DNA of 64,000 nucleotides from Bolinopsis microptera (Eukaryota; Ctenophora; Tentaculata; Lobata; Bolinopsidae). The translations under genes and the position numbers were made by a program. Shown piece after piece: positions 1 to 11,786 of this stretch (positions within the stretch are counted from its first letter, which is position 1; the number at the start of each line of letters is the position of its first letter). The stretch lies in the NCBI RefSeq assembly GCF_026151205.1, contig NC_087073.1, forward strand, positions 18,504,837 through 18,568,836, in the 5' to 3' direction. The notes under the pieces were generated by a model. That model ran no database searches. It was not told the origin of the DNA and worked only from the letters and a program-made list of their open reading frames with translations.

Positions 1-242
1 ACATGCTCTACAAAAAGATCGAAATGAGTTGCTATAATTATAGGATATAATATTAGAGGGTATATTAGAGACAACGTGCTCTAACCATCACTTAACCAAC
101 AGCCGTAGTTGAGATTTGGGACTAATGAAATAACGCAATTCTATTTTTATAACCTCAAACCAATTATTTATAATCGTGATAATATACGAAATAACATTAT
201 ACCACCGGACTTCATTTCAACCTAATAAAACTAAAATCTCAG
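1..242. other. Noncoding, probable THADA intron end
   Basis: AT-rich sequence with no convincing exon. It ends in a usable splice acceptor (ag at 241-242) that opens the first recognisable THADA exon. The missing N-terminal exons of that gene must lie upstream of the window. Confidence 0.5.
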
Positions 243-1212
243 ATAGAGCCGGATCTGCCCCACACCATCCTCTCCACCCTGACCAGCCAGCAAACAGTGG
301 TGAGTCACTGTGCCGGACTCTACTACACACTCTACAAACACGATGAGACAGACAAGTCTCAGGAGACTTGGCTAGCTCCCATTACGGAGCATCTTGATAA
401 CCCCTTCCTCTGTGATCTGTGTCTCAGACCTATACTGGAGTTTGGTGAGGGGGGTTTAAGTTTGACTTTTTATTTAATTTAATAATATGATTTTTAATTT
501 TAGTGTTTATGCTGGTCATGGTATTCGATAGGGAGAGTTTTCGATCGCAGCTGTGTTTGTGAAATTAACATTACTGGTTCGGTGAATATTTACAATTGAA
601 GCTGTAACTATTATTTCAGACGAAGGAAGTCTGTATTATCTACGAGATATTCTCAACACCCAGAACAGAACAGATGAGCTTGTAAGAGTACTAAGAGAGG
701 TAAATTAACCAGGTTTTCACGAGCCTAATTCTTTTCTTGTATCGTCCAATCTTCAATAGCTGGTCTACAGTTCAATTGAGACATGAAGATATTCCACTCC
801 GGCATGAACTGCGAATAGCATTAAAACTATACAAGTGCTGTATCTTCGTGTTTGTCTAATTCTCACTCGGTCAATGTCTCAGGGACGGAGGTTAGGGTTC
901 CTGGATGTTAAGTTTACTGACGAGCCTGAGCTGTTTACTGATAACCAAGACACTATCTTCGAGATTCCTCTCTGGAAAATAAAGGTGACAATTGTTGCCC
1001 GTCTCGTGTGAATTATTTGCTGTTGAAGTCACATTTTAAGAGCTTGAAACTAATTAGTGTTTTTGGCGGATTAACTATTAGAAATTGGAAGGTTGAATGA
1101 TCCAAATTTTCAGATTTTGTGTGACGGTAATGACGATGGTAACGTGTTGAGTGTAATGAGTCTGATATGTGATACTAACAAGACTGCTCTTCCTATGACT
1201 CGTACTGAACTG
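243..1212 (+). CDS. THADA: THADA orthologue, exons in window 1-4
   Basis: Four exons, 243-444, 620-699, 883-984 and 1114-1212, all with GT/AG borders and matching phases (1, 0, 0, 0). They encode an alpha-helical, ARM/HEAT-like stretch. The fourth exon (ILCDGNDDGNVLSVMSLICD, then TNKTALPMTRTEL) fits the repeat of THADA in which a residue-rich helix is followed by a short LICES-like segment. THADA is the animal counterpart of yeast Trm732, the partner of the FTSJ1/Trm7 tRNA 2'-O-methyltransferase that modifies the anticodon loop; vertebrate THADA also binds SERCA pumps. Upstream exons are not in the window. The identification rests mainly on the better conserved downstream exons (11787-15323), to which these connect in phase. 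The next exon (3741) is separated by an intron that has been invaded by a LINE. Confidence 0.85.
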
Positions 1213-1260
1213 GTAAACACTAAACAAGATACGTTTTTGTGTTGTTATTTTTAGATAAAT

Positions 1261-3480
1261 AGCCACAGAAGACAAGTCCACGTGATCTGGATTGACCTTA
1301 TGAATGCGTATGGGAGAGTCCCGCACAGCCTTATTATTTATGCCCTACGCCGGTACCACCTACCTGAAAGCTTCATTAAGCTTATAATTGAGTATTATGG
1401 AAGCCTCAGTGTCCTAGTTAAGTGCAGGAAATGGACATCCAGAACATTCTGGTATGAGCTAGGCCTGTTCCAGGGAGACCCACTGTCCGTGATCCTGTTC
1501 CTTATAGTATTCAACATCCTACTGGAACTTCTAGCTGTACTGTGCAGTCAAGTTGGGTATGAGCCAAGCTTCAGTGATAGCAAGACCTCGAAGAAAGCAT
1601 TTGCTGATGACCTAACCCTGTTGTCGAAGAGCGAGAAGGAGATGAAGAAGATGTTGAAGGTAGTAGAAGAGTTCCTGGACTGGTCGAAGAAAATGAAGGC
1701 TAAACCATCGAAGTGCCTGTCTATGTCTATGAAGTGTACTGGAGGAAAGTACAATACCTATGATGCAGAGTTTGTACTAAGCGAACAACAGGTGCCGTCC
1801 ATTATCCAAGCACCAATGAAGTTCCTAGGAATGTACATGTATGTAGATCTTGAGGTGAAGGAAATTCGGTCCATGATTAAGAAGAAGTTAGAGGACCTTT
1901 TGGAAACAACGTCTAATGATGAAATCACCGGTCCAATGAAGGCGTGGGTGTATAACCACCTCATCATTAGTAAGATGTCATGGGGGTTTACTGTTTATAA
2001 CCTAAGAACCTACCCATCACATTTGTGAGAGAGCTTGAGGCACTGTGTAACAGATACCTTAAGAAGTGGCTAGGGATTGCGCATCCTTGCACCACCACCG
2101 TCCTCTACAGGAGTAGAGACCAGAAAGGATTGCAGCTGAAAAACATCTGCACTGAGTACAAAGTCATCCAACTTATTAAGGGACACCAACTTTGTAACTC
2201 AAGTGACCCCTACATCAAAAAAGTGTACTCTAACCATAAGGCTATTGCAGACACTCAGAAGATGTGGTCTTATCCCAAAGAGCTGAAAGACCGTCAGCGC
2301 CAACTTTACTTCCAAGAGTTAGTTGGAAAACCTGCAGTTGGTACAAATGGCCTCGGGTATGGGACAAGATATGAGGACACATCAGAGAGGAAACTGCTAA
2401 CCAACATGGTGAGGACCTTTGATGAAGAGACACTTATTTGTTCACTTTTTGACAAAAAGCGGCAAAACCTCTTTCTCACATGGGAAAATACAATGACATT
2501 TGACACCACGTGGAATAACCTGATCTATCAACTTAGTCCGGAACTGTTAAAGTTTCATGTCAATGCTATCCATGACACTGCGTCAACACCTAGCAACCTA
2601 AAGCTTTGGAATAAAGCCGTTTCAGGAAACTGTAAACTCTGCAGCAAACAAGGGACACTCAATCATATCCTCACGTTCTGCAAGGTTGCACTGAGACAGG
2701 GACGTTTCAACTGGCGCCATGATCAGGTCCTACGTGAAATCATGAAGACTGTTTCATCACAGATCGAAGAGTTTAATTCCGACATTGCCAAGGAATCGAA
2801 GAGGGCACCGTCGGTCTTTCACAAGGCAGGCAATAAGCGCGAGAAGGTTACCTTAGCTGACCCAACTCATCATAAGACCAAAAGATATTTCTTTTCAGAT
2901 GCCAACGACTGGAAGATAATATTTGATGAGGATGAGAGACAGAGGAACTTCCCGCAGCACATTGCAGCTACACCACTAAGACCTGATGTAGTGATCTATT
3001 CAGATAAAGCAAAGAAGGTTTATCTAATGGAGCTGACTTGTGGAAATGAGCAGAACTTTGCTGATCAAGAGAAGCGAAAGATGAAGAGATATCAGCAGCT
3101 GACAGAAGAGATAAAAGCCAACGGATGGGCTTGCAAGCTCCAGACAGTAGAAGTGGGAGCTCGAGGCATTTACAACTATAGCCTCCCAACCTTTATGAAC
3201 CACCTGAACGTAAACAACAAAGAGAAGAAGAAGGCCTGCATGAAGATCGCTGAGATCAGCCTGAGGGCATCGTATACCATCTATTTGTCCAGAAACAATA
3301 CCATATGGACAGATGATTGTGAGTTAGTCAAGAGACCAGTAATAGCATAGTAGGAGCGTAGAATGTTTGGGCCCAGAAAAACATGTTTAATACCGCTATG
3401 AACCCGTCATAAGCCGGGGACTACTATGAAAATGATGATGCTGTGTTGTTGAAAGACCTTCGACCAATCAAAGATGTACC
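1261..3480 (+). mobile_element. R2-like LINE, 5'-truncated
   Basis: Non-LTR retrotransposon fragment inside a THADA intron, in sense orientation. It begins within the reverse transcriptase at motif A (WIDLMNAYGRVPHS, catalytic Asp) and continues through motif C (FADDL near 1600). Near 2005-2025 the reading frame shifts by one base, so the rest of the ORF (to the stop at 3350) is in another frame. The C-terminal part carries a CCHC knuckle C-x2-C-x7-H-x4-C (CKLCSKQGTLNHILTFC, near 2630-2680) and a restriction-like endonuclease motif RPDVV...VYLMELTC (near 2980-3040). That order, RT then CCHC then PD-(D/E)XK nuclease, is diagnostic of the R2/R4/CRE/NeSL-type LINEs rather than the AP-endonuclease LINEs. 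The 5' end and the first RT motifs are missing; the 3' UTR end near 3480 is only estimated. No target-site duplication was found by eye. Confidence 0.85.
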
Positions 3481-3740
3481 CCATCACGCCAAGCAGTTAT
3501 GCTTGTAGGTGAATATACACTTATAGAGTACAACAACTTTATAACACTCCTCCAACTTTATAACACTCCTCCTACAAAGATAAGAAGGAACATTAAAGTT
3601 AATTATTTTCTAGTTAGCTAGTTTGAAATGTGTTTAGTTGTGTTTGCTAATGAAAGCAAAGTAGGGTATTCATTAATTTATACTTTTTATCACATCAAAG
3701 TGATAAAACTTGGCGTTTGTTCAGATCCCCAATTCCGCAG

Positions 3741-4123
3741 GATTTGATGACGTACATAATCAAGAACAACCAGATCCGACAAGTACCGTCTTTTAGGAAG
3801 AACATGCTGGATAACATAGAGAAATTCCTGGCTAGACTGAACTTCTCCTGTCCCATTCTGAACAGACTCGTCAAAAACAGATACACTGAGGTAGTTCCAT
3901 GCGTGATAACTCTTTATTTTCACATAGCAGCCACTATTCAATCATTTTGATGTCGAATTATTTTAGATTTTAAAAAGTGACCTGTTCCAAGACGTTTGTT
4001 CAGGAGGACGAATTTGTATCTGACAGAGCCAGCGAAATGTTACAATTTTACACGGAGTTCATCGTTAACTGCATCGAGTTATGTTACAGAGAACTGATGC
4101 CATCTGCTTCATTCCAGCGCCAG
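3741..4123 (+). CDS. THADA: THADA exons 5-6 in window
   Basis: Exons 3741-3890 (50 codons) and 4004-4123 (40 codons), phase 0 at all borders. The first reads DLMTYIIKNNQIRQVPSFRK and continues as an amphipathic helical repeat. The second ends SASFQRQ, which matches the THADA motif where a helix is followed by YPGxxYQR/K. The next codons are encoded at 11787 (VTVIGVLERFYSSL), so the conserved YQRR-xxALxxLxxIL-type junction of THADA is interrupted here by a 7.7-kb intron. The acceptor used at 3740 (ttccgcag) keeps phase; an earlier AG at 3724 is out of phase. Confidence 0.85.
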
Positions 4124-6188
4124 GTTTGTCCGATTCTTCGTCTTAAGGCTTGTAATTTGTTTTTTGTATTGCCAAGGAACCCTAAAATTGTTGTTTGTGT
4201 GCCTCTCACCATGGTCACTTTCACACGAATTACTTTGCGTGGGCGGCAATGTATCGATTCCTATGGGCCGCGCACTGCACGCGTGTTAAATTAGCCTAGC
4301 TAGCTAGCTGCCTGGCTAGTTAGCTGGGCCGGCCGTGTAGCTAGACTGTATTATATGAAATATATAGCGGTCTGTTTGGATAAGCTTTTAACTTAGTGAA
4401 CTTAAATTAGTAAGTTAATTGATTATGGAAAAAACCTGAGAACTGTGACTGGAGCTATTGCAAAAGTAAGGCTGCTGTCTTTATAGTTTGGAGGAACCTC
4501 AAACCCTTCCGGATTCTTTCATATCACGTTGACGTGGCTGAGTTTCCTTACTACAATAAATAAGAGTTGGATCGAGACTTGATCCTCGAAATATACTTTA
4601 TTTTACGACATTTGCAATCAACACGATGCTCATCATTAGATAATTCACTCAAATTAATAATGCTCTGTAAGACACGTCAATTTACCATGACGAATCGGTA
4701 GATACTGGAATGCTTACTGGAGTATCCCGGTACTGCTCGTGAACTTGACGTCATCTTACTTCAATATGATGCTGCAGATTTCGCATAACAAACTCTTATA
4801 TTTGCGGGAAGCTCCTTTGAACGGCAGTGATAGTACCTGCATTTCACTTTCTACAATTTAGTGGAGTGTCCTCTGAGAGGACTACAGAAAAATATAAATG
4901 TCTGTAATGTTGCCCCACTGCACGGAAATCTTTAGTAAAAGGCGAAAGATTTATTCGTGATGCAATGAGACCAGACTGTCGATAGAGTGGGAAACAAGCC
5001 TTATATGTTATGGATAAAATGTATCCTTGTGTTTGAAATTATAAATACAAAACTCTTATAATTTCAAAATTTTAGTCCTTAAAATCATCCAATTCATGTG
5101 ATACATTGCATCTAACTGACGTGAAGCTTGCCAGGATCGAACCCCTCCTCCTTTTTGTGTGATCTTTGTATTGAATTGAGTGGCCAACCTAAGGGCTGGT
5201 TCAAATGAATCGTTCAGCGGATAGAAGTTCCTGATGTTCTTCTTTACTGCATCATACTCGGCCCTGCAGAGGACAGCTGATCGTTCTCCTATGAAATCCA
5301 TCTCTGTCTCTGCAGAAGTGGCCTGATTAATATTGATGCACTGCAATCATTTTTTTTGGCCCTTCCCTTGTCCTTCAAAATTTGATTAGATTGGTAAAAT
5401 CTAATAACAAGTATACATAATCGAGAACGCGAGAAAGGGATGTTGCAAAAATTAGTTAATTCTTTAATTTGCCACTCGGGCAAAAGATGGAATGGGTAGA
5501 CTTGAATAAAAACAAAACATTTATTGTCCAAAACCCAAGCATAACATTCTTGATTAGTGAGGTATTAAGTTCATCATCATTTTTACTTGGTGTATTCTTT
5601 TGCTGTTCGCAATATAGGGCGATCGTAACCGTTGCTTGAACAGTTTTTCTTTTTTTAGCGCCATTCACCCTTTTACTGCTATGTAGTTCATGATCAGCCT
5701 TTTATTTCTCAGTCATTCAATATATTTAATCGTCCTAAGAGTACATAAAATTCTAGTGTCTTCTCTCGGTGTTCTTCTCCCTAACAGAGCACATTATTTG
5801 GGTGATTCTTGTTCAGGTGTCACATTTCATAACATTTAAATCAGCACACTGATCGGTGTTGCCAATGGATACGAGGTGATAAGAATGACCGGTTCTTAGT
5901 GATCAACCAATATTTAACCCTGTTTCTTTATTATTGTTAATTTGTGATACAATAACTGTACCGTGCAGTCATAATTTACGAGAACGAATAGATTTTTTGT
6001 AGTTATACTGACTTATCCCGCCTACTTCATCACACTGGTTGAACTACAATTTATTGTTCAAATTTTCAGTAGGATAATACTGATATCGGTCAGTGCTGAA
6101 TTATTCCAAGTTTCCAAATGATTTCAGGAATATTTGCCATGTACCAATAATCGCATTTTTTACATATTTTAACCTCAGTCTAATAACG
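4124..6188. other. Large THADA intron, left part
   Basis: Mostly noncoding AT-rich DNA. A short CTAG-rich stretch (4290-4350, repeated gctagctagct) is low complexity. One coding-like stretch on the - strand (5056-5344) is listed separately. Nothing else was recognised. Confidence 0.5.
5056..5344 (-). CDS. Unrecognised coding-like exon
   Basis: An open stretch of about 95 codons on the - strand, preceded by an acceptor-like ttgcag near 5345 and ending in TAA at 5056-5058. The protein is not low complexity (contains INQATSAETEMDFIGERS and NTKITQKGGGVRSWQASRQL) and does not look like a shadow of another gene. I do not recognise a family. It could be the last exon of a small gene nested antisense in the THADA intron, or a fossil of a mobile-element protein. 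No convincing partner exon was found upstream at 5450-5670, where only weak ORFs occur. Confidence 0.3.
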
Positions 6189-7569
6189 ATGACAGCCAAC
6201 TTTTGCTGCAACGAACGAATTAAGAACGTTCTAGTTGTCAGCATTACCATGGGTCTGGTGTACATGGCATTTTCCCCTGCGATTGCGTTACAAAACATAG
6301 CCCTGGCTGAAAGCAGTGACATTGAGCTTCAAGTGGGATACTACGCAGCGATAGCCAAGACAGTTGGCTCCATAGTCGTCGTATTTGTGTTCCAGATTGT
6401 GTACCAGCGTCTGGGAATAAAGCTAACGTCAGGATTGTTCATATTCTTGTGTACCTCATGTTACTGGCCCATGATATGGATTGTGAACCAATACGTTATT
6501 TATGCTGGAGAATTTCTTTCTGGTCTTGGAAGTGGAGCCATGTGGGTGTTGAGTCCGATGGTTGTGATGGACAACTCAAAAGAGGAATCTTCACAGAGAA
6601 ACATGGGGTACTTTTTTGCAATTAACTCAATTGGAATAACAGTCGGAGGAGTGTGCAACTACTTTTACTTTGAAGGAGTGTCTACCATATCTGCTGGTAA
6701 CCGGGTCATGGTTTACGGTATTTGTGCTGGAATAACTATTCTTGCTTGCCTCGTCGGAACCTTGGGAACGTCGGAGATAAAGGACGGAACAAAGTTCAAT
6801 AGATCTACAGCGGTTGACTCTGAAGAAGTCACGTATGTTAAAATTGATGGCAACGAAGAGGACGTGGACAGTGTATTCATAGAGAACAAAACCCCCACAA
6901 ACAACGAAGAAAAAAATAGAAAATAATTTGGGTTATTCGTTGAAAGAAGTCATTGCTTGGCTCAAGAAAATGGGAGGACGGCTTGCATTTTGGGTACACT
7001 TCATACCATTGATCTACTGGTCATTTACCTGGGGCTATATAGAAAAGATATTTCCTACAGCAATACCGTCGATATCAGACGAGAGGAAGTTAATCCCTCT
7101 CACGACAGTTATAATGGGAATAACGACCCTAATTGGGTCGAGTACTTGGAATTTGGTTTCAAAGTGGACAAGCCCAACGTTTTGCATAATCATCTCGACT
7201 TTACTGTTGCTGCTGGCCATTACCTTATCCGTTTTGATTTTCCCAAAAGATTCTGCCTCTAGCATTCTGGAGGTAGGAACAGTCGAGACTTACTTGCAAC
7301 CCTCCACTGCCTACGTGGTTATAATCTCAGCTCTGATCGGTTTAGCGGACAGTGCTGTCAGTATCATTTACTTCAATGCTGCAGGACGGCTGTACGGCGA
7401 GGAAACATCTCTGGGTTACTCGGTCAATATGTTTGGGTACTACGTCTTTATCATTCTGTCAATGTTCGCTCCCTCTTTTGTTGATATTCACACTTATTGC
7501 TACGCTATGATGGTTTCTGTGGTGGCGATGTGCTTTTCCATAACTGTCGGACTCAAGAATTATCTTTAA
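6189..7569 (+). CDS. UNC93-like MFS transporter, intronless, one frame break
   Basis: Major facilitator protein of the UNC-93 family, expected to be a 12-helix membrane protein. I choose ATG 6189 (MTANFCCNERIKNVLVVSIT) because UNC-93 proteins begin with a short tail and then an RNVLVVSxG-like first helix; the reading frame is open upstream but not conserved-looking. Helices 1-6 occupy about codons 10-200 (SGLGSGAMWVLSPMVVM is typical of the family), then a hydrophilic loop, then helices 7-12 in 6928-7569. The two halves are in different frames: the first ends in TAA at 6924-6926, just after a run of seven A (6910-6916), and the second frame is open across that run. Total size would be about 460 residues, normal for the family. 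The gene has no introns, lies in sense inside a THADA intron, and has an AATAAA at 7896-7901. Either a homopolymer sequencing error or a recent inactivation explains the break; a retrocopy origin is possible. Confidence 0.85.
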
Positions 7570-8395
7570 GTGTTATTTCTTTCGAGAAAATCTGATTTTT
7601 TCTCTGTAGACTCAGTGATGCTGCATCGCCAATATAAAGCTAAACTTCAAGTGTCTGTCATCTGAAGTTTGGATTTTGAAGTACTGAATTTTGAAATAGC
7701 AATCCACGTCATCGAAGAAACGTTCAATCGATAACTTAAGACTCAATAATAATTTCAGATCTGACAGTTAGTGTGTGATCTGACAGTGTGATCATCGCAT
7801 CTGTATTGAGAAGAGTTTCTGATATTGATCAAAATATCCTACTAAATATATTGACCGTCCAGGAATTCGAAGTTACATTTGAGATGGATCCATTTAATAA
7901 AATATTCAGCACATGGACCCATTCTTTTCATCGATGAGCAGAATTGACAAAGTTCTAACTGGGGGTCAAGGACCTCTTGAATACATAATATGTATTATTT
8001 TAGGAAAACAAATTCTTAGATTGTATTATTTAGGCTCTTTATTGCATGAAAAAGTCCTATTTTTGCCTATAAGTAAAAGGTAAAGTCATTTAATAATGAT
8101 AGTTAAAGCTTACCGTAAATTTTATTATTATTTAGTTTCATGTGAATTTTATGAACAATTTCTAAACAGTCAAACACATTGAATTGAATCGAATTATAAA
8201 ATTTCGGAACATGAATGAATTTTCAATAATTTAGATGATATTTCAAATCTGTCTTTTATTTCGATCGCTCTAAAAGTAACAAACACATCTAGTGCAGTGT
8301 TAGGATCGGCTTTGGTAGGTAGAAAATAGAACTGTATTGCTTGAATGTGTTAACATCTGCTGGTCAAAAATATGATATTTTATAATCAAAATTCT
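7570..8395. other. 3' flank of the UNC93-like gene
   Basis: AT-rich, noncoding. It contains the probable polyadenylation signal AATAAA at 7896-7901 and nothing else I can support. Confidence 0.5.
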
Positions 8396-8402
8396 AATAG
8401 TT

Positions 8403-11400
8403 GGGGGGGGGGTCCAACCCGATGTCCGATATGAGGGTTGATGAGGCCAAAATCGAATTCGGAAAAATCGGAAAAATCGGAAAATTGAGAAATTTAACAG
8501 AATCGATCTCTAAGACCTCTCAGAAGTGATATAATTCAACCAGAACCCCTACATATGCTATATTGTTATGAGAAAACGAACCAATTGGACATTCCAATAG
8601 TATGTTTTATGTGTTTTCCACTTCAGGGGCTAGTATGCTCACTACTAGTTGGAGTTGTCATGTACTCCCAGACCCGAGTGCTTTGGCCTCTTGACGTGAG
8701 ATCGATTGTTTCGGCTCATTAATTTTATCCCTGTTACTTGTTATTATGTATTAGTACAACACTAGGTACCGGGTTATATTTTGTGGTCCGGTCTTTAAAC
8801 ATACCATACTATCACTAGTACACTGCACCTTAAATGTATAGTCAAGTACATTTGTATCGTAACACATGTTTGGCTGGGGGATCATGTTTTGTGTCCGTTG
8901 GGTACTATACCCTATATTTTAAAAACGGACAAAAAGTAGGGCGGACAAAATCGGACAAAAACCGACAAAACATTTAGATCTAGGTAAACTATAGGTAAAA
9001 ATATAATATTAATCATAAGCTAAAATGTACTAATCTTTGTATTCTAAATGGGGAAAAAGAAGAAACATTGTCAGTCAGTCGAGAAAATTGTCAGTCAGGC
9101 TATATGGCAGCTTTGTAGATGTTGTATGCTAGTAGTGGTCCCAGGCTTGCTAGTAGTGGTCCTCAGTCTTCCTCCTCCTTCCCCTCAGTCCTCCTCACCC
9201 TCCTCCTCAGTCCCCCTCCTCCTCATTCCTCCTCCCCATCCTCCTCCTCCTTCTCCCCATCAGTCCTCCTCCCCAGTCCTTCTGATAGTCGTCCTCCTCG
9301 TCCTTAGTCCTCCTCGTCCTTCTACTCCTGAGTCCTCCTCCTCTGGAGTCCTCCTCATCCTATTCCTCATCAGTCCTCCTCCTCCTCTTCAGTCCTCCTC
9401 CTGACTCCTCGTCCTCCACCTCCTGAGTCCTCCTCCTTCCCCTCAGTCCTCCTCACCCTCCTCACCCTCCTCCTCAGTCCCCCTCCTCCTCAGTCCCCCT
9501 CCTCCTCATTCCTCCTCCCCATCCTCCTCCTCCTTCTCCCCATCAGTCCTCCTCCCCAGTCCTTCTGATAGTCGTCCTCCTCGTCCTTAGTCCTCCTCGT
9601 CCTTCTACTCCTGAGTCCTCCTCCTCTGGAGTCCTCCTCATCCTATTCCTCATCAGTCCTCCTCCTCCTCTTCAGTCCTCCTCCTGACTCCTCGTCCTCC
9701 ACCTCCTGAGTCCTCCTCCTTCCCCTCAGTCCTCCTCACCCTCCTCACCCTCCTCCTCAGTCCCCCTCCTCCTCATTCCTCCTCCCCATCCTCCTCCTCC
9801 TTCTCCCCATCAGTCCTCCTCCCCAGTCCTCCTGATAGTCGTCCTCGTCCTCCTCGTCCTTAGTCCTCCTCGTCCTTCTACTTCTGAGTCCTCCTCATCC
9901 TATTCCTCATCAGTCCTCCTCCTCCTCTTCAGTCCTCCTCCTCCTCTTCAGTCCTCCTCCTGAGTCATCCTCCTCATCCTCCTCCACCTCCTGAGTCCTC
10001 CTCCTGATTTCTCCTCCTCCTGATTCATCCTCCTGAGTCCTCCTCCTTCTCCTCAGTCCTCCTCATCCTCCTCATCCTCCTCAGTCCTCTTTTTCCTTCT
10101 CCTCCTTCTCATCTTACTCCTAAGTCCTCCTCCTCAGTCCTCCTCCTCCTCCTCCTCAGTCCTCCTCCTTCTCCTCCTCCTCAGTCCTATTCCTCCTCCT
10201 CAGTCCTCCCCAGTCTTCCTCCTCATCAGTCCTCCTCCAGTCCTCTTTCTGACTTTCTCCTCCTCCTCATCCTCAGTCCTCCTCCTCATCCTCCTCTTCC
10301 TTCTTCTCATTCTTATTCCTCCTCCTCAGTCCTCCTCCTCGTCCTCGCTCTCGTCCTCCCCCCAGTCCTCCTTCTCTTCATCCTCAGTCCTCCTCCTCAT
10401 CCTCCTCCTTAGTCATCTTCCTCCTCCTCAGTCCTCCCCCAGTCTTCCTCCTCATCAGTCCTCCTCCAGACCTCTTTCTCGTCATCCTCAGTCCTCCTCC
10501 TCATCCTTCTCATTCTTCTCATTCTTATCAGTCCTCCTCCTCAGTCCTCCTCCTCGTCCTCGCTCTCGTCTTCCTCCTCGTCCTTAGTCTTTGCGTCCTC
10601 TTAGTCGTCGTCCTCCTCCTCCCCGTCCTCAGTCCTCCTCCTTCTCCTCCTTCTCCTTCTCCTCCTTCTCCTCCTTCTCCTCCTCCTCCTCCTCCTCCTC
10701 CTCACCAATCCTGCTCCTCTTCCTCAGTCCTCCCTCTCCTCTTTAGTCCTCCTCCTCTTCGGTCCTCCTCGGTCCTTCTCCTCCTCCTCAGTCCTCCCCA
10801 GTCCTCCTCCTCAGTCTTCCTCCTTCTCCTCCTCCTCCTCAGTCCTCTTCCTCTTCAATCCTCCTCCTCCTCTTCATCAGTTTACACAATTTATTGTTAC
10901 AAAAATGTTTTTAAACGCATTTGAGTCTGTAACATATTGACATGTTACTGTTACTGACTCAAAATGTGCCCGAGAATTTTGTTGTTTAACAGAGTCTTAC
11001 TCTCCAGTACTATGGAAAAGTTGGTACATGATAAATAAAGATTTTGACAAATAAAGTGATTTTCATCCCTTTTAATGTTATTAAAAATTGTGTAGACTAT
11101 TCTTTGTATCTAACTGAGGATTGGAAGTTTGAGAAAGGACCATGGTCATTAACCGTGCTACCCATTTCTGCAGATAGCCTGTTACAAATTGTGGAGACAA
11201 TCTAAATCAAAAGTTACTAAAGTGTTCGCTATTTGTTACGATTGTAATTACCAACCGTACCTCTTTCAATTGTGGACCGGGGTGGATGTTTCTGTCAAAC
11301 AAGAGTTGATACGACAATGTGTTGATTTTCGGACGAAACAATTCTTGTTTGGAACAAGAAACCATTTTGGGATTCTGGGACCACCACCAATCGATTTCTT

Positions 11401-11551
11401 GTCATATTTAAGTACAGAAATAGCTACCTATATCGCCTAGAAACCTCAGAGGGAAGATTTAGATTTTCCCGATTTTTTCCGATATGAGGGTTGATGAGGC
11501 CAAAATCGGGATCGGAATGATCGGAAATGATCGGGTTGGACCCCCCCCCCC
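8403..11551. mobile_element. 3.1-kb non-autonomous TIR element
   Basis: The two ends are inverted copies: the left end starts with a G-run followed by GTCCAACCCGAT, and the right end finishes ATCGGGTTGGAC followed by a C-run. Flanking direct repeats AATAGTT lie at 8396-8402 and 11552-11558 (7 bp; an 8-bp hAT duplication with one mismatch is possible). An alternative reading takes TTGGGG as the terminus with a 3-bp TAG duplication, but then the extra matching AA and TT would be coincidence. A second motif, tccgatatgagggttgatga, occurs near both ends in the same orientation (about 8426 and 11478). The interior is a long minisatellite plus AT-rich DNA, and no transposase is recognisable. Most likely a non-autonomous hAT-like element that captured or grew a minisatellite. 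Confidence 0.65.
9160..10880. repeat. CCTCCT/AGTCCTCC minisatellite
   Basis: About 1.7 kb of almost pure pyrimidine on the + strand (purine on the -), built from TCC, CTCCT and CAGTCCTCCT words. The left third has a higher-order repeat: a long block starting near 9177 recurs near 9435 and 9718 (spacings about 258 and 283 bp) with nearly identical sequence. The right part is more degenerate. It lies wholly inside the TIR element. The long Pro/Ser-rich open frames across it are artefacts of composition. Confidence 0.95.
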
Positions 11552-11555
11552 AATA

Positions 11556-11770
11556 GTTACTAAGTTACTACTAATTAATACTAATTACTTTCTTCTTGTT
11601 AGTAAGTTACTAAGTTACTAAGTTACTAAGTTACTGTAGTTACTAAGTTACTGCTACTAGTTACTAAGTTACTGCTTCTAGTTACTAAGTTACTGCTACT
11701 AGTTACTAAATTACTGCTACTAGTTACTAAGTTACTAAGTTACTAAGTTACTAAGTTACTAAGTTACTAC
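11556..11770. repeat. TTACTAAG microsatellite
   Basis: Imperfect tandem repeats of ttactaag and ttactgctactag units, starting within the target-site duplication of the TIR element and ending about 20 bp before the next THADA exon. Confidence 0.9.
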
Positions 11771-11786
11771 TATCCGCTACACGCAG

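Noticed and set aside
9048-9404. 118-codon Pro/Ser-rich open frame
   Set aside because: It is composition of the CCTCCT minisatellite read in frame; there is no domain and the frame continues only as long as the repeat.
11189-11440. 83-codon frame inside the TIR element
   Set aside because: Composition is protein-like and an acceptor-like tgcag precedes it, but I see no known motif and no partner exon; possibly a captured fragment, not enough to call.
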